DNA from: Dermacentor variabilis | Lineage: Eukaryota; Arthropoda; Arachnida; Ixodida; Ixodidae | Length of the DNA: 64,000 nucleotides | Assembly: GCF_050947875.1 (NCBI RefSeq) | Contig: NC_134573.1 | Location: forward strand, 71,239,315 to 71,303,314 | Direction of reading: 5' to 3' | Shown here: piece by piece, positions 1 to 12,200 of the stretch | Position numbering within the stretch: the first letter of the stretch is position 1 | Layout of the letters: each line of letters starts with the position of its first letter | Notes under the pieces: generated by a model | The model's database searches: none | The model's input: the letters and a program-made list of their open reading frames with translations, nothing else | Told to the model about the DNA's origin: nothing | Program-made: the position numbers and the translations under genes

Positions 1-2339
1 GTGACAAAAACTGCAGGCGGAGTTTAATTTTTCAGGCGGTGGAGGGGCCCAACCAGCTTTACACACCCACACACACACACGTGTGTGAATGAGAAAAAGG
101 GAAACCGAGGGCCTGATATTTATTAGTCGTACCATAGGAAGCAAACAAGCACCAACTACAGCATAGAGTAAATTGCATGTACTTAATAATTGAATTAAAG
201 AAAATAATAAACTAATGGAAATGAAAGTGGATGAAAAAAGAGCTGCATGCAGGGGACGCACGAGCCCACGTCCTTGCTTACGCATGCGATGCTGTCCTTG
301 GTGCCCTTGTTTCTTGGCTTCTGATGGTATGATTGTATATATAAACCTTTAGTGATAGCAAAGTATAAGACAATTACATAAAGGAAGCTTGCACCATTGA
401 GAAACGCCAGTCCCTTGGTGGTGCAAGGGACTCTGACTGTAAAATTGAACTGTTTCCTACCACGAGGTCTTGTAAATACTCATATGAGGCCGTCACTTAA
501 GTGAATAATTCTTTGAGGTCACACGAAGTTTCTATAAGTGCAACTGTTATTAACCCTTGCAGTCGCAGCATGCACATTTGTGGACGCAACTTACCTTTGC
601 CCACGGAGCAAGAATTATTGAGGAGGCAAAACAGCACTCACTCGGGCGCCCCAATAATGTGGCAGCGTCGGGCCCTGAAGTCACCCAAAAAGTGTGAACT
701 GATTTTAGAGTGCAGAGAACACGACACACGCAAGCGCCGCTACCAACTGTGTACTGTTTCTTTATTTACCGTTAAAGGAATAAGGTAAACTGCACGAACT
801 TGCCCAGCAAGAAGCAAGTTCTTGCTTCTTTAAGTACCCTCAAGTCAAGACAAGGGGTGTTGAAAGCTTTCAAGTTTGCCTGCATGTCAAGGGCATTAGT
901 GACCAGAGGTTGGCAAATGACTTCATTTTTTTGTTTTACTCCCTCACTTTCAGCTCACTAGCCTCGTCCTCATTTTCACCTTGTAAGATTTACCTGCCCT
1001 CCCTAGCCCTCGGGGCATAATTTTCCTCCTACCCTCACTCCCAGGTAAAATGTGTCGCCTGTCCTCGCACTAAATTTTCTGAATTTAAATAATCGGTTTA
1101 TTTGTCCCACAATTGAAAATTGACCATACACATTGGCACTGCTAAGTAAGAATAACTTTTTTTCTACGAACCAGCTTCAGGGCTGATGCAAGCTGCATAT
1201 TGTTGTACTTTTGCAAAGAAGAAAACTCTGCTGCATTTTGCTGGGAAGCATGCAGCAGCAGAGTCGTGTATCTTATGTTGCACACACATAAGACTGACAC
1301 AAATCTGCGTACTTGTACGGTTTAGCAACAGTAAGAGTGCCATTTATATATAGGTAGAATAGGTTGCGGTCTGTGTGGCGCTTGACAAACATCTACGATC
1401 CTGAACGAACAATTGTTGTCTTTCCTGTGCAGTTTTCAACCTGTGCTTGCTACAGAACATTCTCGGTTTTGGCTTGTTGGCCCTTTCAGATGCCGCTTTA
1501 TCCCGTTACTTGAAAACTTACTTTCACCACATTTCTTGCGTCTTCACAATCATAAAGTGTACAGCTGTAGAAAAGTATTAAACATTTTCTATTGTTTAGT
1601 GAAATTTGCCGCTTTAGCAGAATGTGGACTCCATGCAAAAACTCGCTACAGGAACATCAAATATGAGAACATAAACTATCTCATGTTTTCAAAAGCTTGA
1701 AAATCACTTATTCAGCGACTTGAAAATGAAGCCTGGTGCATGGCATTGTGAAAACCAATGAAAGTGAACCTGCTACATACAACATACTGGCATCGAGTAA
1801 ACGCCAAACCGTCTACCTTTCCACTCATTCTGCTAAAACATTCCGCGCATGTTATTCAAATTTGCAGTGCAATTCCAATTATAAGCGTTTCAAAATGTAT
1901 GTGGCACATGTTAAATATCATTACTTTCATGAGTGCTTTTGCTTTTGATGCACTATCTCACTGTACACAACTGTGTACACTGTCTGAAAGGGTTAAGTCA
2001 TAGTGCCAATCGAAGGCTCTGCAAATGTGCCTCAAAATGTGCCTTTGCTGCAAGGTTGATGCATGGAAGCTAATGCACGCATAATATTGTTTCAATAATG
2101 TGCACTGCACACTTGTATTATGTATTTACACGTTAGCTATACAATTACTTTTGTTAAACACACTGCGTGCATGCACCTACTAGAAAAAAATTAAAATATG
2201 GGTAAATAAATGTCATCGGTGAGAGCCACAGCAAGAGATTGAAACAATTAGAATGATAGAATGGGGTTATCTAGAACAACTCGAAAGGTGCTGTCCTCTC
2301 GAGTTGTGAACTTTGTGAAAGTTTCTTGTTCACTGACCT
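1..2339. other. AT-rich non-coding flank
   Basis: No exon with a plausible reading frame and splice sites was found on either strand. A short CA/GT simple repeat lies at about 62-88. The upstream exon or exons of the LEM-domain gene are expected in this direction, probably beyond the left edge, because the first recognised exon opens in phase 0 without a clear start codon. Confidence 0.5.
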
Positions 2340-2535
2340 CTCACATTCAAAAGCATGCGGTTTGTCCTTTGTACAATTTTAACACCACATTATTGTATGT
2401 TAGCGCATTTCTTACACTGTATTTTTTGTATATGTATTCACATATGTATTCTAATTATTGTATAATCTTTAAGTGTACTCTCCCCCTTACACGATAGCTC
2501 TAGGAGCCTGTAAGGTATCTTTAAATAAATAAAAA
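2340..2535 (+). mobile_element. Possible LINE 3' tail
   Basis: The segment ends in a TAAATAAATAAA run after a CTGTAAGGTATCTT stretch. This resembles the poly(A)-like tails that end the clearer LINE fragments in this window, such as the one near 34.6 kb. There is no readable coding sequence, so the call rests on the tail alone and is weak. Confidence 0.3.
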
Positions 2536-2696
2536 AGCATCACTTGTAAAAATCTTTGTATGCAGCTCTTTTGGAATTCTTGCGCCGAGAGTCAACAAAG
2601 GAAACTTCCTCGTTTATCCATTCATTCAAAAACCTTTTGTCTAACAGAACTTTTTGAGAGCTGAAATTAAAAAAAAAAAAATCTCATGTTTTCATT

Positions 2697-2823
2697 TAGG
2701 TGCACATTGAAGAACTTCCCACCTTCCCCCACCAGCTGGTCCAAATTAACCCAGAGTCCCCCACTACAGTGTGGCTCATAATCATATTGTGTTTTGGCCA
2801 TGTAGAACCCCAGAATTTTATTT
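2697..2823 (+). mobile_element. Truncated tRNA-derived SINE (3' part)
   Basis: It carries the 3' body of the SINE seen complete at 6869-7110: TTTAGGTGCACATT, then CCACTACAGTGTGGCTCATAATCAT, then GTTTTGGC and a CCCCAGAATTTTA end. The tRNA-like head with the A and B boxes is missing, so it is a 5'-truncated copy. Confidence 0.5.
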
Positions 2824-3134
2824 ACTTATGTTCAAAATTTCATTTAGGCATGGGAACTAGGTACTTGGCATTCAGCAGGGCAGGGACACAGAATGGACAC
2901 AGAAGCTGCCTTGCTTGGCCTGTCTTCCACATGGTTCATCCTTGCGATGCACAAATAACATAACTCAGGCAGGCATTGCACGCTCTCTATGCTTGTAGTG
3001 AACAAATCGAGATGGGAAAAAATGTATTTGAAGTTGGACTTGCAGCTACATTGCTTTGCATCTTGTTTGCCCTCCCTCATCCTCACAGGCTTTTTACTCT
3101 GAATCCTCACGTCACGTGATGTCTCCCTCTGCAG

Positions 3135-3246
3135 GGGCATGACACCAGCCTACCTGTGGAAGTGTCAGAGGGGGTACGTTCTTTGACCAACGATGAGCTC
3201 TACACCAAGTTGAAGGAATTTGGCGAGCCAGTTGGTCCCATTGTCA
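3135..3246 (+). CDS. LEM-domain gene, exon with first LEM helix
   Basis: The acceptor is a pyrimidine-rich tract ending CTCTGCAG, and the donor is A|GTGAGT. Codons run in phase from 3135 and read GHDTSLPVEVSEGVRS, then the LEM core LTNDELYTKLKEFG and GPIV. One base (A) is left for the next exon, where A+GC makes serine just before TTRNLYEKR. There is no start codon in a convincing place, so it is treated as an internal exon. Confidence 0.85.
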
Positions 3247-6200
3247 GTGAGTGTTTGTTACTGAAGTGGCAGAACGTTTTCTTCCAAATGGTTGCGAGCT
3301 TTGTTCTCTGGCATGCAGCTGTCAAAGCCCAATAGCAGTCAACTTAAGCAACTTAAATTTCCCTTAAACAACTTACATTTCTCACTGTAGCCATTTGAAA
3401 TGTGCGCACAAGCAAACCTTTGTGAGAATTGAATGAATGGGAAAATATTTACTATTTCACCCAAAGGCAAAGCACTGTCTGTGATAGAAAGGCTTAGCAA
3501 TCCACTTGAACTCTTCGGACAGTGCTCTAGCTACACAGAGATGCGACGCTACACTAGTGTGCGGACTACATGAGGATGCGGCAGAATTTTGTACACCTGT
3601 AAGCTTGTTAGCTTGTGTCAGCTGTGTCAGCTTGTTATGCTGACACATTTCTTAATGCCAGAGAAGTACTGTTGACATTACATGCGTCAAACGGGACGCA
3701 AGAGACAGTGCATTTGGTACGGCAGCATAAACAACCTCCTTGCTCAGTTAATTACGAACGGTGTCAGCGATCGCATCCATGTTTTTGCGAGAGAGCTACA
3801 CGTCTTATAAGTGAGCACTTATGCCAAGCACAATTTTCTGTAATATTTTATGGGATGCGTAAAGTGCAAGTATGATGAAGTTAAAAAAATCTGAATTGAT
3901 AACAACCCGTAGTATGTGTCTAGATCACGTGTTGCCGTTGCTTAAGTGGCTCGGCAGCTCATATTGACTTTTCTCGGTGTGGAACAACGCAGCCCATATG
4001 CACAGATATGTGTTTCGCCAGCGGCTGTGGTTTTACTGCGTTTTGACAATATTTTTTATCAGCGATTCAGCATTTCCTTAATGTCAGGCTAAAAATGATT
4101 TGTGGCTGTAGATGTCGATATAAACAAGCGCACCACTTCGGCAAATCCTATGCGGAATGCTGAGCGCGAAGGCTTTCTTGAATATGTGAAATGTCTAATG
4201 AATATGTAAAAAGAATACAAAGAGAAAGGTGCAAGAGCAGGCAACAGCAACAGCAAACTCCAAGGTAGCCGCGTGGGCATACTGAACTCAGCGTGCCTTT
4301 ATCGGCCGCACTATTAGCACATTAGTGCACTCAGGCCTGCTAGTAGTTGGTGAGTGCTGCATAGCCTCGAGGAATGACATGCTGCCCCCATTAATAATTC
4401 ATCGCTATCCACAAAATGCACAACCAATGCACAAGGTACACAAATTAACTGGTGAAAGCCCTGGCATCCTTCCATAATGTTTCCGGTGGCATGTGGCAGG
4501 GGGCAGCACAGGAACATGAAAAAGGCAGATGGTTTCAAGGCCTTTTAACACGACAACATAACAATTTAGGTTTAGTGCTGGCCCTTAGTGTCTCTTAAAA
4601 GCACTATTGCCATTAGGCTTGACCCTGTAAAGGTAACCACGTACACGCACACAATATTCAGGCAACAAGCAAAGGGACAGGCAGTCCGTGTTATGGCATG
4701 GGACAAGAACATGGGTGCAACATTGCGAATAGAAGCGGTGACAAGTTTTCATTGTTGTCGGAGTAAACACAATCATGGAACTGTAAAAAAAATGTGCAAC
4801 ATGCCATGAAGCGAACATTTTAGCCAGGATGTACTAGATGTTGATTTAATATGCTGTTGTGCTGCTATCCGGTAGGTAGAAATCAAAACACCTCAGTGGT
4901 TCTTGGTGGCATCTAAGACCTAACAGTCAAAACAAACAACTGATCACACTAATGACTAAACATAGCCAATACTTTGCCCTCACTGTGAGGTCAGACCAAG
5001 TGGAGGCTGATTTTTACCATTTATTTCCGGCCGTCACTGGCGAGAGCAAGTAGCAACAGCTAATTCAGATTGAATCGAGCAGACCGGTTGCCGCTATGTG
5101 TTTGCACAAGCATGCGGTGACCACTGCAGCAACAGATTATCCTCCACAATGATGAGACCTGTCACTTGAGAATCACATACATGCAGTTGAGCTTTAGCTT
5201 GCGAGCACGCACAGCCAGCATGTGGCATCAGTCTACAGCAACTGTAATCTGTCATTTTGACAGCTGTCATGCTTCACCCACAGCCATTATGTCCACTGTT
5301 GACAGGTGTCGCATGCCAACTTTAATGATTAGAGTGCATCGGCCAATGTTTCACGGAGCTGGCTGTGACGTGCTCGCGCATTTGGGTGGTTTGGCTAATG
5401 GTACACTAAACAGCGTGAAGCCAGATTGGTAAATTGCGTTTCTGGAACACGCCTAGCAAGCAAAAGATGCAAAATCGAAAGAATATCTTAAAATGCTTGG
5501 TTTAGCTTCTGATGTTTTGGCATTCGGGTAGCATATGCTCGAGACTACCCAATGGCCCATTGATAAACAAGGGTTACTGTTCTTGATCAGTGACAGCTTT
5601 TCCTTTCCATAAAAATGGCTTGAATGCATGAAAATACCTTGAAATTCATGGTCATGCTAATGTAGCAGCACTGTGGTTTGAGCTCAAGCTCCAAGAGGGG
5701 AAACTCTGTCTTTTGTTTTCTCTGGTAATAGCCATCCACTATCTGCTAAATAAGCGGAATTCGAAGTTTGAAAAAATGCTTTACCAGACTAAATCAACAT
5801 GTTTTACCTCTAGTGCCTCTTTAAGCTGCTGCCTACTGTTGGGTGACATGATGCATGCACGCAGGCACGACACGGAACTTATACGAGAAGCGCCTACAGC
5901 GTTTCATCAACAGTGGTGGCTCTCCCAAACCACCTCCCAGCCCTCCACTCAACGTCACATTCTCAGCCACGGAGGACGAAGCTGAGAACGATGACGACTA
6001 TGAGGGCACCCCATTGCAGGACGTTCCTCCATCCCGGATAGGGCTCGGGTATGCTTGCATGTTCTTTTTTTTTCTATTTCTTTTTTTCTTGTTTTTTTTA
6101 AGCAAAGCTTTCTTTGCCTCCCTCTCCACAATTTGGTGTGTTGACGTCATTGTCTACTGTCTTGTTGAGTAGCATCTGTCGTTAATCATGCCACCATTTG

Positions 6201-9200
6201 CTCTCAGGGATGCAATGTGAGGTTTAGCGTGACTCAGTACTGGGTGCGTCAGCGTCTACGGCTGACAGCATTTCTGGCACTATCTGTGCCAGGAACGGCT
6301 TCGTCAGTGTACTTGGATGCATCTGATGCCAAGTCATGCGAAGTCTCGAGGAGCTGATAGTATCACTGAAAGTGATAAATCAAAAATACTGCTTCTGGTA
6401 AAACTTACCTTTTCTCTGCAAGGTATGCCACCGCTGCTGATGACTCCCAACGGGCAGGTCACAGTACGCATTCATTGAAATTTGCAGCAGACTTCTTATC
6501 GTGATGTGCTGCTCTGTCTTGCAAACTCATCGAAGCTTCATTTACGCCGATTCCCACGATGCAGAGGATCTTCCTGATGTTTTCTTTTTTCCTCACTCTT
6601 TTATTGCAAAAGCAATTGCTATACGGAAACTGCAGCAGCACTTGCAGCACCAGCATCATTTCTCGGTTATGTGTGTGTGCATGTGTTGTCCCAGCCACCT
6701 GCAGCAGCCCACTACAGGTGGCAAAAGAGGATGCAGAACTGCTTAGCCGTGTACACCGCGTACAGCATTCCCCTGCTGAGTACAAAATGCTATAGACCAT
6801 TTTATTCACTGTACCACCATATTGCATACACAGTGATGTCATTTGTGAGCAGACCGACTTCACTGCCACCCGCCATCGTTGCTCAGTGGCTATGGTGTTA
6901 GGCTGCTGAGCACGAAGTCGCGGGATCGAATCCCGGCCACGGCGGCCGCATTTTGATAGGGGTGAAATGCGAAAACACTCATGAACTTAGATTTAGGTGC
7001 ACATTAAAGAACCCCAGGTGGTCAAAATTTCCGGAGTCCTCCACTACGGCGTGCCTCATAATCAGAAAGTGGTTTTGGCACATAAAACCTCATAATCATA
7101 ATTTTTTTTTACTTCACTGCCAATGCTGGCTTAGGCAAATGCTCTTATTTGTATGCCAAGTGTATAATCGGCTACAGTCGCTAGTGATCGTTTTCTTCCT
7201 GGAATGGTCTACTCGGAATGGTGTGGCATTTTGTGCATAGCAAACAATTCTGTGAGATGTACTGAAGTGATTCAAGTCAACATGGCCGGAGTGTTTGAAC
7301 CTAAAGTCAATCTGCCTCTGAGATCGGTGCCTTATTTATTCATGAATGTGCCCTTATCGCAAAATTCACTATGCAGGTCATCTAGGTTTTAGTTTAGCAG
7401 TAATGAATCACTCAAGAAACGATAGTTCTGACAGCATGGGTGCCACTCTGCTGTTTACTTCGACAGGCACTCAACCTGTTCTTTGTATATTCATTGCACT
7501 ACTGGCTCGTTAGAAGCATTTTTGTAATAATTTTGGTTCGTAATAACTCTATGCCATACAATTTGCAAGGTGACAAAAACTGCCTTTTCTGTTTGGTTTT
7601 GTCAAGCCTGCTTTCATCCGATACGCTCACCCATTCTGTGTAGTCATGTCCTTATGAAGAGACATTGCATTCTTAAGTGGCTATTCGGCCAGCAGCTGGG
7701 CAGTTGCATCTTATGCCTGCTGTGCCCCTAGGTCGAACCAACTTGCTTTCCTCTAGTGCAATTTGGCCCTATGAGATGATTGAGCATGTAAAAAAAAATA
7801 TTGATATTGGCAAACGGAGGTCTGAGAAGAGCACTTGAGATTGTAATAAAGCGGCTGGTGCAGGATCTCCAGCACTCAACAGTGCCTTGGAGACTTATTC
7901 TGTAAGAGTCCACCAAGATTGTTATTGACGAGTTGTATGCATGGAACGATGCGCAGTCTTGCGGAATAAAAACAAGCAAGAAAAACGCAACTTCACGTGA
8001 GTCTGAATGACACCGTAGAAACCAAACTCAAGATTTCACGCTAATAAATATTAATGCTCGCAGCCTAGTGAACAAAACCACTGAATTTGAGCACCTTCTT
8101 TTTCTGTATAACCCCAATATTGTCATTGTGACTGAAACCTGGTTGCACTCGGACATAGACGACAGCGAAATAATGCCCCCCCCCCCTCTTATCAAATTAT
8201 TCGAAAGGATCGTGAAACTCGTGGTGGTGGCGTAGCGATTGTTCACAAAAAAGATATTGAGCTTATGATGATGTGCGAATGCCCCGATAGCAAAAGTATT
8301 TGGTGTAGATCAATGCTGTGAGGCTCTCTTTACATAATTGGTGCTGCTTATAGACCTCCTAATGCCCCTCTTGTATTTCTAAAATCGGTTCACGACTTTT
8401 TGACTGACAATGTATCTGAAAACACACATCTAATTATAGCAGGTGATTTTAACCTGCCAGATGTTCTTTGGGATGTACGACAGATTGGCTCAGCAGACTT
8501 CAGACACTGTGATGCTTTATTTGACATGGTATTTAGCGGAGATCTTACGCAGGTTGTTAATGAAGCAACTAGAATTGGAACAACTACTCAGGCAGTGCTT
8601 GACATTGTATTTATAATAATAATATTAATAGTAGTACCCTCAAGACCGAAGTATAAGTAAATTTTAAAAAATAGCAGGATTTCTGATTATGCCGTTTCCC
8701 TTAATGACAGACTATCAGACCACAAACTTGTCCTATTGAGCATAAAAAAAGTTTTGCCAGTCAAGCTTCACAGAGAAACAATACACATAAGAAATGTTGT
8801 TGCTGCAGCAGGTGATGTCAGCATCCTAGATTACCTGGACATTGCGCTGGAGACGTTTGATGGAGCAGCTGAAGTCAATACGTTGTGGCATAAGTTTAAA
8901 CGTATATGTAGTCAATTACTGTATGCATAACTATATTCCAATGAAGATAAAAAAAGTGAAGAGAAATCCTTGGGTGAACCGAGAAATCGTTCAGTTAAAG
9001 CGTAAATTAAAACGTAGAAGGAAAATTAGAAACAAAAATCATGAGATTCGAGATCTTTCGATAATACTAAAGGAAAAATTATCCACTGTGAAAGAACATT
9101 ACTATTCCCAAACTTTATTACGGTTTATGAAAGATTCACCACAGCATTTTTGGCGTCACTTTGCTCCATCATGTGAGGATGTGAGTTATGTTACCAGCAA

Positions 9201-12200
9201 TGAATGTATGATTACAAATTTTGCGCAAATTGCTGATAGATACAATACATTTTTCCATTCAGTGTTTGACCCTCCCCTACCATTGCCTGCAGAAATAAGA
9301 GAAAATTACTAATGCTCGTTCAGACAAGGTAGACTTTATCTTAACTGTAGAAGGTATACTTTAACTTTCTTTAGGTCTAGACACGAAAAAGTCTCCTGGC
9401 CCAGATGGCATCCCTAATGAATTCTTGAAACGATATGCTGAATGGATTGTGAAGTATTTGCTGATGATTTTCCATGCGTCTCTTGAACAGACCAACACAA
9501 TTTACCAAATGATTGGTTTATGGCGCGAGTCGTGCCAGTTCATAAAACTGGCGACAAACATAGAGTTCAAAATTATAGACCCATTTCAATTACGAGTACT
9601 TAGTGCAAGATGTTCGAGCATATCCTATCAAAAAGCTTGTTCAACTATACTGAAAGCTCGAACATATTTATTTGTAACCAGCATGGATTTAGGAGCCGAT
9701 TGCCCACTATCACCCAGCTTGCAGAAACAGTACACAATTTTGCTCAGGTAAAAAATGAAACAGGTCAGGTGGACGGAATTCGCCTAGCTTTATCAAAAAC
9801 TTTTGACCATGTTTCACACTCAAATCTGGTTGGTAAACTAGTTGATCTCGGAGTTAATTTAAATATAGTTAAGTGGATTCTTTCATACCTTACTAACAAG
9901 TCGCAATATCTGGAAGTGAAAGGATACAAATAGAAGATTCAAAAAATAACATCAGGTGTCCCTCAAGGGTCTGTGTTAGAACCTATATTGTTTGTTATAT
10001 TAATGACATGACAAATGGCTTTAATGATAAGGTAATTGTTTGTTTATTTGCAGATGATTGCTTAGTGTACTCTAAAATCTCATGCCATGAGGACCAATTA
10101 AAATTAGGTTCAGCACTAGAATCAATCACCAGTTGTTGCAAGCGATGGAAAATGGAAATAGATTACGAAAAAACTGTTATGCATGAATAACTAGAAAAAC
10201 AAGGAATGTATTGCTTTCCAATTACAAGTTATACAGTAAACCAATAAAACAACTGAGCTGCTTCAAGTATTTAGGCGTTACGATATCAGATTACTTATGT
10301 TGCAAAAACTACATCAGTAATTTATGTAATGCCGCAGAGGTTAAACTTTGGTCACTACGACTTGCTCCCTGAGATGTTAAACTAGCTGCATATCTGGAAT
10401 TCGTACGTCCCGCTATAGAATACCGTATTTACTTGCATAATGATCGCACTTTTTTGTAAAAAAAAATTGGCGCAAATTCTGGGGTGCGATCATTACGCGG
10501 GTTAAATTTCCCAAGAAAAAACGCATTTTCTTTTTTCATCCTGCATTTGCTGCGGGATGACAAGCAGGCGGCTGCCGCTGTCAGTGCAAGACACCAAAAC
10601 AAAAATGACGGCCGGCAGAGCAAGCCGAACGCGCCAAACACAATTATTTTTCTTCTCGTGAGTACATTATGCGCATTGAAACAGTTTCTTCCGTATCAGT
10701 AATGAATAATATTGTTAATATTGGCAAGTTTGTGACAATAACATAGCCAGGTCCACTTTGAGGGGACAGAAACGGAGATGGGCGTGCTTAGCTGCCAGTG
10801 ACATAGAAACACATGACGGGCATGCTGCGGAAACTGCGGCATTTGTCTTCACTGCTATCCTAACAGGGCACGTTTCTGCTAAGCGTGAGCGAATATCTTA
10901 GCTGCGTTACAAGCGTCGGTGCATAATAGGGCACACTTATAACGTATCAATGTAAACGTGGCCACTATCGTTGCCACTCGCGATTTGTTGCGTGCCCACG
11001 AGTGCAGACGAGAAGAATCGAAAGGTGCCCTTTATGTTGTCATTGTTGACCAAAACCATTATGAAGCCTACAAGTAATAAAGCCGAGGCAAGTTTGGATG
11101 TAGCTTTATTTTTTTCATGGAAGTGCAGAAAGTGATGGAAAGGAATAAAATGGGGGCATCTGCTTAAGAATGTTGGGTGCGTGCAGACCGCTTGTTATGA
11201 CTTCAAGAGTCATTCACGTAGCATTCGACAGATGGTAAGCGCGATCATCATGCGCTAGACTTGGCACACGACATATCGCTGCGACAAGTGCAGGGTGCGA
11301 TCATTACACGGGAAAGAAAAAAATCTAATTTTGACGACAAAATTCAGGGCTGCGATAATACGCGAGTAAATACGGTATGCTAGCATAATAGGGGATCTGT
11401 ATAAGAAGAATGAAGTAAATGAAACTGAAAAAATACAGAGGCATGCAGCAAGATTTATTAGGTCAAAATGTAGGTACACAAATTCAGTGACTGAGATGGT
11501 CACTGAACTTGCCCGAGCTTTCAGTGTGGCAAAAAGTGGCTAGACTAAAATTAATTTATTTAATGAAACATAACCGCTTCAATTTCGACACTCAAAGGTA
11601 CTTCAAAAGAAAACATCACGGTTATCGCATTCCGTTAGGTCTAGCCATAAAGGCCAATATAGGCCCGTACCTGCAAAGGTTGATTCATTTAAGTACTCCC
11701 TCTTTCCTAAAACGATTGAAAATTGGAATGCGCTACTGCATAGCATAATGAAAATTGATTCTCTAGAACAGTTTGAAAAACCTGTACTAGCCTTTTATTC
11801 TTCTATGTAACCACCCTCACACATTGTTAGCTTCTTTGTACAATGATAGGCAGCATGTGTAACATGACATGATTGAAATGATTCTACGGGATATTGACGA
11901 AATTCCTTGTGTGATGTTGAAAATTTTATTTTTCAACGACTTATACGGGCGCCAGCGTTCATGGTGCTGTGCCAAGCACTGTGCGGAACTACCTGCACGC
12001 AGTGCCAGAACGCTGTTGGCTGCATAATTTCAGAAGTCGGACACAGCGCCTCGCGAAAATGATGTATTAGTATCTGACAGTAGTAGTAATGCTAGAATAA
12101 TGCCTCTGTGTGCTTGGTATCAGTGGCCAATGAAGCGTAAATGGCAACAATGACTGGCCACGTCCATTATGAGAGGTCATAAAAAAAATTGGCCTTTTGT

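Noticed and set aside
6423..6457. Small exon candidate reading YATAADDSQRA between AAG and GGTCAC
   Set aside because: Its entry phase fits the exon ending at 6048, but it exits with one spare base while the exon at 12636 needs two. Joining 6048 directly to 12636 keeps the frame without it.
6877..6945. tRNA gene
   Set aside because: A- and B-box-like sequences are present, but the sequence does not fold into a full cloverleaf and continues into the SINE body.
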